NCBI GenBank assembly: GCA_024277255.1
Contig: JAJRVQ010000134.1
Coordinates: 1-64,000, forward strand
Reading direction: 5' to 3'
From: Acidobacteriota bacterium
GTDB lineage: Bacteria > Acidobacteriota > Thermoanaerobaculia > Multivoradales > SZUA-115
Length of the DNA stretch: 64,000 bases
The first letter of the stretch is position 1, and the number at the start of each line of letters is the position of its first letter. The notes beneath the pieces were generated by a model, which was given only the letters and a program-made list of their open reading frames with translations, did not search any database and was not told where the DNA came from. Shown here in pieces: positions 9,801 through 16,933 of this stretch. The position numbers and the translations under genes were made by a program.

Positions 9801-10892
9801 CAATCGAGGAGGCCGGCCCTCTCCGTGTGCCTGCAATCGCAGCCGCTGAGAGGTTTCCCGGCGCAATGAATAGTGTCCCGCCGAGTCGGTGACGACGAAT
9901 CGGCCCGGGTCGTGTCCCGGCCAGACCAGGACACCCGACAGCGGTTTGCCTTCGGCGTCGACCACCCGCCCCCCGACGGAGACCGACGGCGGTAACCGGA
10001 AGACGGTTCGAGCCCTCTGCGAACCCTCCTCGGCCGGCGCCAGTTCCACCTTCAGGGTCCGTCCGTCGGCGGTGAAGAGCAGCAATTCCACAACATCCTC
10101 AGCTGAGTCACTGACCGACAGCTGGCCGCTCTGCCCGGTCAGACCCAGCGGCCACTGGCCGGCAGCCAAGGCGATGACCACGCCGGCGGCAGGGCTACCG
10201 TCGGCTTCGACCACCTCGAGGGTGCGTCGAGATGGAGCCGGCCCCACAACAACCCGCGCGCGACGTACCTGCGCGGCCCGAGTTGCGGTGAGACGGCGGG
10301 GAGTGTAGACGAAAAGATCCAACCGCTCGCCACGGGCGCGCAACAAACTGAGACGGCCGGCGCCATCGGTGCGACCTCTGCGCGGTGCGGGGCGCCAGCC
10401 CACCGATGGAGGGTCTTTCCAGAGAGTGCTGTCAGCGCTCGCCGCGCGCACGGCGATCCCGGCGAGCCCACCGCCCGCCCCATCGGCCACTTCGATCGGT
10501 GTCTTCACCGCCGGGCGCAAGGTGACCACCGGAAGCTCGACCTCGCCGGCCGCCGGCAGCAGCGCGTAGCGCATAGGGACGAAGCCGGGAGCTTCGACCC
10601 GCAGCTGCCAAACGCCCGCCGGGGGCACCGAGAGGGTGAAGCGGCCTGCGGTGTCAACTCGCGCCACGGCGACCGGCCGAGGCTGCGGCTCACCGTCGAG
10701 CAGAGCCTTCAAGAGTACATAGCTGGAGGGTAAGTGGTGCGCCGTCACCAACGCCCCCACCAGGCTGACACCGCCGGGACCGAGTACGATCCCCCGGATT
10801 GCCGTGGGTTGACTCGCTTGCGCCGGGACCGGCGCGACCGCGGTCATGAGGCAGAGTCCAAGACTGATGAGGATCGGAGTTTGCCGTTTCAT
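6825..10892 (-). CDS. Large secreted protein built from carboxypeptidase-regulatory-like repeats
   Basis: 1355 residues. The start is the ATG at 10892, chosen for the GGAGGG eight bases upstream and for the signal peptide that follows (MKRQTPILISLGLCLMTAVA, cleaved near AQA-S at about 27). The mature protein is a tandem array of roughly eleven or twelve beta-sandwich units of the carboxypeptidase-regulatory/transthyretin-like type. Each has a 'G.V.D..G.PV.GA.V' edge, a 'TD..G.F.L..L..G.Y.L.V...GY' strand set and a short linker. I see no enzymatic domain, membrane anchor or cell-wall signal. Such arrays usually act as surface scaffolds or adhesion stalks. It is probably monocistronic and lies between the unknown cassette and an RTX-like gene. 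Confidence 0.85.
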   Translation of the reverse strand: MKRQTPILISLGLCLMTAVAPVPAQASQPTAIRGIVLGPGGVSLVGALVTAHHLPSSYVLLKALLDGEPQPRPVAVARVDTAGRFTLSVPPAGVWQLRVEAPGFVPMRYALLPAAGEVELPVVTLRPAVKTPIEVADGAGGGLAGIAVRAASADSTLWKDPPSVGWRPAPRRGRTDGAGRLSLLRARGERLDLFVYTPRRLTATRAAQVRRARVVVGPAPSRRTLEVVEADGSPAAGVVIALAAGQWPLGLTGQSGQLSVSDSAEDVVELLLFTADGRTLKVELAPAEEGSQRARTVFRLPPSVSVGGRVVDAEGKPLSGVLVWPGHDPGRFVVTDSAGHYSLRRETSQRLRLQAHGEGRPPRLLALKVSSQPLTAPDLVLPLGVRLLGWVVDSAGGPVARARVAVLEQKGSRKTLGLDRAAGRAVTGPDGSFTLLGLPATAPLAVRVVADGSNPAMVSFDPLAEGAGREELVIVLSRGRTASGWVLDGEERPIAGAEVRLLPADEATESADSAQEGWRALTETDGHFVVMGMEEGVVDLQVSRRGYAPTRVRGLRIPRGAGIFELGTLVLERGVTLSGRVVDVVGEGVAEAAVWRSAGAVDSGSTLVMTPAGEPDVVADAAGRFALDSLAVGVSVALTVDAPGFLPLRLAPLTPPLEGPLTVTLRSALQLAGRVTDSEGVAIAGTKLDLHPLSLDADSAAGARLSFSLSRSVVSDAEGRFQFEDVEAGSYEVEAFADGYQPAVAQLVELAFESDPPALHFVLEKGAVLTGVVLDSELEPVAGARVSVGRSTGCSDAAGRYRVEGIAPGTVAVWVEHPGFDRLVRELDIELGVSEAEFVLEGGYAVSGLVVDGSDLPVGGAEVELQPLDSDAFVEYRVRADEAGAFLFERVAQGGYSVHGRLRGYAESEPRRQIRVAGAKVEEVEVRLQRGGRIEGRILGLDFDQLARVEVRATAPERHERAGEVDFEGQFTVVDLEPDDWTVRAVLAGGQRQARARVTLPPGVPSVSRDLEFGRGVTLRGLVLHGGEPVVSAQVELRRQEVPLSRSTTTDVEGRFRLEDLQPGSYQLGMAQHAQGLIHNQNLLLVDDRELLIEIETAAIAGVVVDAATGGPVDGALVNLLQQLPAGGEGSKFSFASDAQGAFHYDTLPGGRFRLSVQRNGYQPAEQTVEAAAGSTASVRVEIEPASGLEVIASLPSGKTPRYLTVWGRDGTGRLFAETRGAFPQGTPFSTLPAGEWSLLIGGTGGAVVEARVTVPSEPLQVVLPTAGRLRVRVPELVESDTSAVLTMVADGGRPFRHLAWGGRLEDSWQLVGGRALVEGVPAGLWILQVRASDGRTWSSIAASTGGPDIEVSLE

Positions 10893-11064
10893 GGCGTCGC
10901 CCTCCTGGGTCGATCCGGTCACCGGTCGGCACCCACAGCGGAGCCGAAAGCGGTGGACGAGATCGCTGAAAATGGCCCACGGCGGAGTCACCCGCCGCGG
11001 GCGCGCGGCCCGGGGCGCTGCAATGAGCCCTCGCGACCGCAGTTAACAGATCAGCAACACGGAA

Positions 11065-11538
11065 TCACGGGCAATTGACGGTCGTCTCGGCGACGCAGTT
11101 GTCAGTTCCCCCGCCACCGTCGGCGTAGTCCGTACCGCCCTCGCCCCGGATGTCATCGTTGCCACGGCCACCAAGAATGATGTCGTTACCGTTGCCGCCT
11201 TTCAGGCAGTCACTTCCACCGCCGCCAAGGATGTAGTCGGCTCCATCTCCGCCGAACAGGTCGTCGCGCGAACCAAAACCACGAATGTCATCGGCGCCAC
11301 CCAGACCGTTGTAACAATCCGGGCCGGCCGTTCCGAGGAACAGATCTATACCGGCTGTGCCGACCTGACAGGGCGGTGGCGGATAGATCTGGATGTTGCA
11401 AGCTGGAATCAGCTGGACGACCGGCACAGCCGCCACCGGTCCGATCACCACACCCGGCTGCGCGGTGGCGGGAACGGCGAAGGTCAGCGCGAGCGCGATC
11501 AATCCCAGCCCTAGCATCCATGTGTTGCGTTGTCTCAT
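11065..11538 (-). CDS. Small secreted RTX-type calcium-binding repeat protein
   Basis: 157 residues from the ATG at 11538, preceded by AAAGGAG at good spacing. The signal peptide (MRQRNTWMLGLGLIALAL, cleaved near ATAQ) is followed by a proline-rich region with CNIQIYPPPPCQ. After that comes a run of nonapeptide-like hemolysin repeats from about residue 75 to 145 (GGADDIRGFG, GGDGADYILGGG, GGNGNDIILGGRGNDDIRG). These fold into a calcium-loaded parallel beta-roll. There is no toxin, protease or lipase domain, and the usual type I C-terminal secretion signal is replaced by a Sec signal peptide. Paired cysteines (CNIQ, PPPPCQ, DCY, DCL, NCV, NCP) suggest periplasmic or extracellular disulfides. 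Confidence 0.8.
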   Translation of the reverse strand: MRQRNTWMLGLGLIALALTFAVPATAQPGVVIGPVAAVPVVQLIPACNIQIYPPPPCQVGTAGIDLFLGTAGPDCYNGLGGADDIRGFGSRDDLFGGDGADYILGGGGSDCLKGGNGNDIILGGRGNDDIRGEGGTDYADGGGGTDNCVAETTVNCP

Positions 11539-11827
11539 GACTTCTCCTTTCGAGAGAGGTAAATGTTCGAGGCCTCCCACGGGGGCCGCCGAGAGACCTC
11601 ATTGGATCGCTGCGCACCCACCACGGCATGACTAGCCGCGAAACGGGCCGAAGCGGTGCGAAGGAGAGACCTGAGGGGCTAGGCCGACACTTCTACCCAG
11701 CAAGGGAGTCAGCAGAAAAACTCTTTGCCCCATCGACCCTCACACATTTCTTGAGAAGCGAAGAGATTCGAGGTAGGAGCCGGGGTGCAGGGCGAATGTT
11801 GGGCAACCGACACCCTGCTTGAGCGTG
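11539..11827. other. Intergenic stretch between the protease and RTX-like genes
   Basis: 289 bases between two minus-strand genes. It should hold the protease terminator and the promoter of the RTX-like gene. I found no clear -35/-10 pair and no stem-loop with a T-run. A short plus-strand frame (11628-11822) lacks a ribosome-binding site and protein-like composition, so I do not call it. Confidence 0.4.
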
Positions 11828-14146
11828 CTACGGCGTCACGCTCGACCACAAGGAGGTGTTGCCCGTTTCAAAGCCGTCCGAGAAGATCTCTTGCGTCGTC
11901 GAGCAGTTGTGGCAAACCAAGGCAAAGTCCTGGTCGGTCGGGTCGGCGTTGTACGGAACCCCGTCGCCGGCGATCGCCGAGGCCGTCACCGTCACCACCA
12001 CCGTGGCCCCCGGGCTATCGACAAAGACGTTCTCCAGGTTGTTGAGGGTGTCGGCGGAGCCGCCGGTGGTCGACTTGCCACCCGCGAAATCGTTGCCCAG
12101 GTAGGTGGTGCCGCCGGTCTCGACGGTCAGATCCAGGTCGTTGACCAGCGCCGGGTTGGCGCCCACCGCGCCCGGAGCATCGGTCCAGGCGAGGGTGACC
12201 TTGAGCGGCTTGGCCGGATCGTCCACCCACAGGTCGTATTGGCGCTGCGCGCCGCTGCCCCCCAGGATCTCTGTTTGATCGATATAGACCCGCCTCACCA
12301 CCGGCAGCAGAGTGTTCAGCAGGTGAACCCTGCCCCACCCCTCGCTGTTGTTGGGGATGTCTGCGGGCCCCATGTCGATGGCGCCGTTGACCAGGAGCGC
12401 CTTGGCCAGCGCGGCGCTGGGGTCGGCACCGCCGTTGAGGTCGCGCCACCACTGGGTGATGAGTACGACCGCGCCGGAAACATGGGGTGCCGCCATGCTG
12501 GTGCCGGAACAGAAGGAGTAGGCATTGCCGGTGCCGGCGATCACGTTGCTGGTGCACAGACCGCCCCCGTCGGCGCGCGTCGAGGCGATGGCTTCGCCGG
12601 GAGCGGTGATCGTCGGCACCACCCGGCCGTCGACCGCCGGACCCCGGCTGCTCGATCCGGAGATGGTGTCGATGCCGGCGATCCGTGAGTTGCGGCTGCT
12701 GGCGACGACGATCAGATTCTTGCCCTCCTTGGGCGCCGTCAAGCCGGCGAAACTGGAATTGCCGGCCGAGAAGATCTGGATGAAGGGCTCGGCCACGGCG
12801 GCGGTGTCGAAGTCGCCGTCGCGCACCATCAAGTCTTGCGTACGCTCGCTCGCCTGGTATCCGTGCTGCGTTCCCTCACCGCTCGTCCAGCTGTTGTTGG
12901 CGCCCACCGCCCCGGCGGCCACTCCATGCTTGGACAGCACTTGCCAGCCGCCGGCCGGCGGCCAGGCGAAGGCTGTCGGGCAGATCGGATTCTGCGCAAA
13001 GAAGCTGACCTCGGGCGCCACGCCGAGGCCGTAGAGAAAGCCGTCGCTGTCGGTGAAGCCGGCGGTGGCGTCACCGCCGATGATGCCGGCGACATGCGTG
13101 CCGTGGCCGCTGCTGGTCGAATCGCCGGGGTTGGCCGGCGAACAGCCGGGATAGTTGTGACCGCCGGCGATCCGCGAGTTGAGATCGCCATGGCTGTAGT
13201 CGATGCCCGAGTCGGTAACCGCCCAGATCACGCCGCTGCCGCCGTGGCCCAGGTTGCTTAGGAAGCTGCCGTAGCCGACAAACGGCAGGGGCGGCGTGCC
13301 GCTGATGTTGCCGGCGATGATCTGATCCGAGGTCTCGTCATCGAGGATCGGGCGCGGGCTCTGATAGCCCAGCGCGAGAACCTGCGGCAGCCGCGCGACC
13401 GCCTCCAAGCGGTCGGCGTCGAGACGGACGATGGCGTTGTAGAAGGCGCCATCCGGCTGCGAGGGATAGTGATTCAACACCTCACCTCCCAGGTGGCGAA
13501 GGGCGTCGAGCACAGCCTCGATGTCGCCATCGTTGTAGAACATCACGTCGACGTTTTCGATCCGACCGGAGGCTCCCTCAAACTCGGGATTCACCTTGTA
13601 GGCAGGGTGAAAACTGCCCTGCCAGCGCACGAATGGCAGATGCGAAACCCTGTCTGCCGTATCGGCGCCACTCCACACCAGGTAGGTATTGTGCGGGTAG
13701 TACTGGAGGATACGGCTTCCGGCGAGGTTCAGCCTGTCGAGCCAGTCGAAGCCGCTCGGCCCCACCAGCTGGACCAGCCGCAGCTGGTCGCCCGCATAGG
13801 GTGCCACGAGGCTCGGATCCAGCTCGGGCTCGCCGTCGTGGAGCGGATCGAAGCGGAAGTTCATCACCCGAACCTGACCGGCGTTGTGTACCACCCGCGC
13901 TGGGACCTTGGCCGCCCACAGCCGGTCGGCCTCCGCCGCGGTGAGTTCAAGCCAGACAAAAGAGCCGTAGTCGAGGCTGCGCAACGGCTTCACAGCCGCC
14001 GCGTCCAAGGCCGCCAGCGCAGCGGAGGGCACCTTCACGATCAGCGGAGGATCCAACGAGAGTTGGCTCGCCGCCAGCGACGCCGGCCACAGCAGAGCCA
14101 CCAAACCGGACACCAGGCCGAAACGTAGCCACCCTTTATGAGCCAT
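11828..14146 (-). CDS. Secreted subtilisin-like serine protease (peptidase S8)
   Basis: 772 residues from the ATG at 14146, where the signal peptide begins (MAHKGWLRFGLVSGLVALLW, cleaved near SLAAS). A long N-terminal propeptide-like region of about 280 residues precedes the S8 catalytic domain. The triad is visible as Asp312 (VTDSGID), His351 (GHGTHVAG) and Ser550 (GTSMAAP), with the oxyanion Asn probably in NPICPT or the following segment. A beta-sandwich domain (LKVTLAWTDAPGA, about 640-745) follows, like the P-domain-type modules of kexin relatives. The protein ends in IFSDGFETGNTSLWS, a C-terminal tail I have seen on other secreted proteins of Gram-negative bacteria. Its role is extracellular protein degradation. 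Confidence 0.92.
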   Translation of the reverse strand: MAHKGWLRFGLVSGLVALLWPASLAASQLSLDPPLIVKVPSAALAALDAAAVKPLRSLDYGSFVWLELTAAEADRLWAAKVPARVVHNAGQVRVMNFRFDPLHDGEPELDPSLVAPYAGDQLRLVQLVGPSGFDWLDRLNLAGSRILQYYPHNTYLVWSGADTADRVSHLPFVRWQGSFHPAYKVNPEFEGASGRIENVDVMFYNDGDIEAVLDALRHLGGEVLNHYPSQPDGAFYNAIVRLDADRLEAVARLPQVLALGYQSPRPILDDETSDQIIAGNISGTPPLPFVGYGSFLSNLGHGGSGVIWAVTDSGIDYSHGDLNSRIAGGHNYPGCSPANPGDSTSSGHGTHVAGIIGGDATAGFTDSDGFLYGLGVAPEVSFFAQNPICPTAFAWPPAGGWQVLSKHGVAAGAVGANNSWTSGEGTQHGYQASERTQDLMVRDGDFDTAAVAEPFIQIFSAGNSSFAGLTAPKEGKNLIVVASSRNSRIAGIDTISGSSSRGPAVDGRVVPTITAPGEAIASTRADGGGLCTSNVIAGTGNAYSFCSGTSMAAPHVSGAVVLITQWWRDLNGGADPSAALAKALLVNGAIDMGPADIPNNSEGWGRVHLLNTLLPVVRRVYIDQTEILGGSGAQRQYDLWVDDPAKPLKVTLAWTDAPGAVGANPALVNDLDLTVETGGTTYLGNDFAGGKSTTGGSADTLNNLENVFVDSPGATVVVTVTASAIAGDGVPYNADPTDQDFALVCHNCSTTQEIFSDGFETGNTSLWSSVTP

Positions 14147-14271
14147 CTTGCCCTTTCCCAGTTCGCCCGCAGTTCTCTCGTCGACGACGACCGTGGCGCA
14201 ATACGACAACCGCCAAGATACCGAACCGCCGCTGCCTGGACAAGCGACCGGCGCCGGACTACCGTTGCCCG

Positions 14272-16638
14272 ATGAGTACCTCCGACTCCACGGCCCCCGT
14301 CGTCGATCCAGCCGCCGCGGCCGGCCACGTCCAGCGACCGCTCTTCCCCTTCCTTCCTCTGATCTACGTCGCCTGGGCCGACGGCGATCTCAGCCAAGGG
14401 GAGATCGAACAGATTCGCCAGCGCATGCGAGAAGCGCTCCCCGCCTCTTGCCACTCCGCGCTCGACGATTGGCTGAACCCTGAAGCACCGCCGAGTGCCC
14501 GCAAGCTGCGCTCCTTGCTGACCCTGGTGCGGCGCACAGCTGCCAAGCTGGCCCCGGGTGAGAAGCGCTCCCTGGCTCAATTCGGTCTCAAGTTAGCCCA
14601 AGCTAGCGATACCGGTGACAGTGCCGGCGATGCCACCGCCGCGACCTACGCCGCCCTGCAGGAGATCGAGGAAGCTCTCGGCCTCTTCGGTCCCGAACCT
14701 TCGGCCGACATTCTCGGCCCCAGGCTGGCCGCGGCACCCGTCGCCCCCAGCGACCAGGCGGTGGCCAAGCCGGCGGCCACCTTCGACGTGGCGGCGCTGC
14801 AGAAGATCCTGGACGGCAGGCAGGCGCCGGTCCGCCGGCGGGTCAGGGCACTGCTGCGCGACGCCGACTTTCGCTACCGCTACGAGATCGACCGCGCCAC
14901 CTACCGCGCGCAGGTGCTGAGCTGGTGTAAGAAGCTCGCCGGCAAAGGGCTGGGCTCCTTGGCTTACCCTGCCGAATTCGGCGGCGAAGACAACGTCGAA
15001 GGCGCCATCGCCACTTTCGAGACCCTCGCCTTGCACGACACCAGCATGGTAATCAAGTTCGGCGTCCAGTTCGGCCTCTTCGGCGGCAGCATCTTGCACC
15101 TCGGAACCGAGAAGCACCACGCCAAGTACCTGGCCAAGGTCGGCAGCCTCGAACTGCCCGGCTGCTTCGCCATGTCCGAAACCGGCCACGGCTCCAACGT
15201 CCGCGACCTGGAGACCACCGCCCGCTACGATCCCGCCACCGACGAGCTGGTGATCAACACCCCTTCCCCGGAGGCACGCAAGGACTGGATCGGCAATGCC
15301 GCACTGCACGGCCGCATGGCCACCGTCTTCGCTCAACTCGAAGTCGGCGGCGAGAGCTACGGTGTCCACGCCATCCTGGTACCGATCCGCGATGAGGCCG
15401 GCGAACCGATGGCCAACGTGCGCATCGAGGACTGCGGCCACAAGGTGGGCCTCAACGGCATCGACAACGGCCGCTTCTACTTTGACCAGGTGCGCGTCCC
15501 GCGGGAGAACCTGCTCGACCGTTTCGGCGCGATCACCCCGGACGGTCAGTATTCGAGCCCGATCGCCAGCGACTCGAAACGCTTCTTCACCATGCTCGGC
15601 ACCCTGGTGGCGGGCCGGGTCAGCGTCGCCGCCGCCTCCCTATCCAGCGCCAAGAGTGCCTTGACCATCGCCGTGCGCTACGCCAGCCAGCGGCGCCAAT
15701 TCGGTCCGGCGGAAGGCCCTGAGCGGCAGATTCTCGACTACCGCACCCACCAGCACCGGCTGATGCCGCGGCTGGCCACGGTCTACGCCTACGGCTTCGC
15801 CCAACAGCATCTGGTCGACCTCTACGCCCGGCGCACCAGCGAGACAGCCAGGCAAGTCGAGGGGCTGGCGGCCGGCCTCAAGGCGATGGCCAGTTGGTTC
15901 AATGTCGACACCGTGCAAACCTGCCGCGAGGCCTGCGGCGGCAAGGGGTATCTGGCCGAGAACCGTCTCGGCCGTCTGCGCGCCGACACCGACATCTTCA
16001 CCACCTTCGAGGGCGACAACATCGTCCTCTTGCAGCTGGTGGCCCGCAACCTGCTGACCGCCTACCGGCGTCAGTTCGGAGAGATGGGCTTCGGCACCAT
16101 CATGCGCTACCTCACCCGCCAGGCTTCGGTCGCGGTAGCCGAACTCAACCCGATTATCACCCGCAATACCGACCCCGATCACCTTCGCGACAGCGACTTT
16201 CAACTCGCCGCCCTGCGCTACCGCGAGGAGCACTTGCTGTCGACCGTGGCGCGCAGAATCAAGCAACGTCTGGAGTCCAAGATCGACGCCTTCGAGGCGT
16301 TCAATCAGGTGCAAAACCATCTGGTTTCACTCTCCAAGGCCTATGTCGAGCGGGTGGTCCTGGAGCAGTTCGTCGCCGGTATCCAGAACTGCGACGACGC
16401 CGGGCTGCGCCAGGTACTCTCGCCCCTGCGCAGCCTCTACGCCCTGTGGCGCATCGATGAGGACAGCGGCTGGTTCCTGGGCCAGGGCTACATCGAGCCC
16501 TCCAAGGCCAAGGCCATCCGCAAACAGATCAGCGAGCTGTGCGCAGAAGTGCGCCTCCATGCGCTGTCGTTGGTCGACGCCTTCGGCATCCCCGACGAGT
16601 TGCTGGCGGCGCCGATCGGTACCGGCTCGTACTTGTAG
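14272..16638 (+). CDS. Acyl-CoA oxidase-like flavoprotein with N-terminal TerB-like domain
   Basis: 788 residues. Residues about 170-640 match the peroxisomal acyl-CoA oxidase branch rather than short ACADs: FAMSETGHGSNVRDLETTA near 300, followed by a long insert ending in GNAALHG, CGHKVGLNGIDNGRF, and the catalytic glutamate E580 in TTFEGDN. Acyl-CoA oxidases desaturate acyl-CoA and pass electrons from FAD to O2, giving H2O2. The unusual part is the first 120 residues: IYVAWADGDLSQGEIEQIRQ and the helices after it look like a TerB (tellurite-resistance-type) domain, joined by a linker rich in Ala and Pro. The gene is divergent from the protease, 125 bases away. A strong inverted repeat lies 80 bases after the stop. 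Confidence 0.88.
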   Translation: MSTSDSTAPVVDPAAAAGHVQRPLFPFLPLIYVAWADGDLSQGEIEQIRQRMREALPASCHSALDDWLNPEAPPSARKLRSLLTLVRRTAAKLAPGEKRSLAQFGLKLAQASDTGDSAGDATAATYAALQEIEEALGLFGPEPSADILGPRLAAAPVAPSDQAVAKPAATFDVAALQKILDGRQAPVRRRVRALLRDADFRYRYEIDRATYRAQVLSWCKKLAGKGLGSLAYPAEFGGEDNVEGAIATFETLALHDTSMVIKFGVQFGLFGGSILHLGTEKHHAKYLAKVGSLELPGCFAMSETGHGSNVRDLETTARYDPATDELVINTPSPEARKDWIGNAALHGRMATVFAQLEVGGESYGVHAILVPIRDEAGEPMANVRIEDCGHKVGLNGIDNGRFYFDQVRVPRENLLDRFGAITPDGQYSSPIASDSKRFFTMLGTLVAGRVSVAAASLSSAKSALTIAVRYASQRRQFGPAEGPERQILDYRTHQHRLMPRLATVYAYGFAQQHLVDLYARRTSETARQVEGLAAGLKAMASWFNVDTVQTCREACGGKGYLAENRLGRLRADTDIFTTFEGDNIVLLQLVARNLLTAYRRQFGEMGFGTIMRYLTRQASVAVAELNPIITRNTDPDHLRDSDFQLAALRYREEHLLSTVARRIKQRLESKIDAFEAFNQVQNHLVSLSKAYVERVVLEQFVAGIQNCDDAGLRQVLSPLRSLYALWRIDEDSGWFLGQGYIEPSKAKAIRKQISELCAEVRLHALSLVDAFGIPDELLAAPIGTGSYL

Positions 16639-16717
16639 CGCCGGTCGCTAACGAGTTCGGCCAGCCGCCGCGGACGGCGGGTCGCCGTTCGTGAACCGCC
16701 GGCGCGCGGGAAGGTTG

Positions 16718-16763
16718 ATCACTCTCCATTCGGATAGAGCGTTCTATCCAATAGGAGAGTGAT
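16718..16763. repeat. 46-base imperfect palindrome / hairpin
   Basis: Outer arms ATCACTCTCC (16718-16727) and GGAGAGTGAT (16754-16763) are perfect complements. Inner arms GGATAGA (16732-16738) and TCTATCC (16743-16749) are also perfect, around a GCGT centre, with a mismatched four-base bulge on each side. It lies 80 bases after the acyl-CoA oxidase stop and 170 bases before the next start. There is no T-run after it, so a factor-independent terminator is less likely than an operator, an mRNA stabiliser or a mobile palindromic element. Confidence 0.75.
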
Positions 16764-16933
16764 AAGCCGAGAGACTCGGCGAGGCCGTAGTGCGGTTTCA
16801 TCGGCTATTAGCAAGGTTTTTCGGGATTATCGCTCGGCAAATGCCAGTGGCACGTACCTTGCGCTTAGAGAGGGTCGAGCGCGACGAGCGCCGTCGCCAA
16901 CGCCACTATCTATCAGAAAGGATTTGCCAACCG

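Noticed and set aside
11628-11822. Short plus-strand frame in the gap between the protease and RTX-like genes
   Set aside because: No Shine-Dalgarno, basic low-information sequence and no hydrophobic or conserved pattern.
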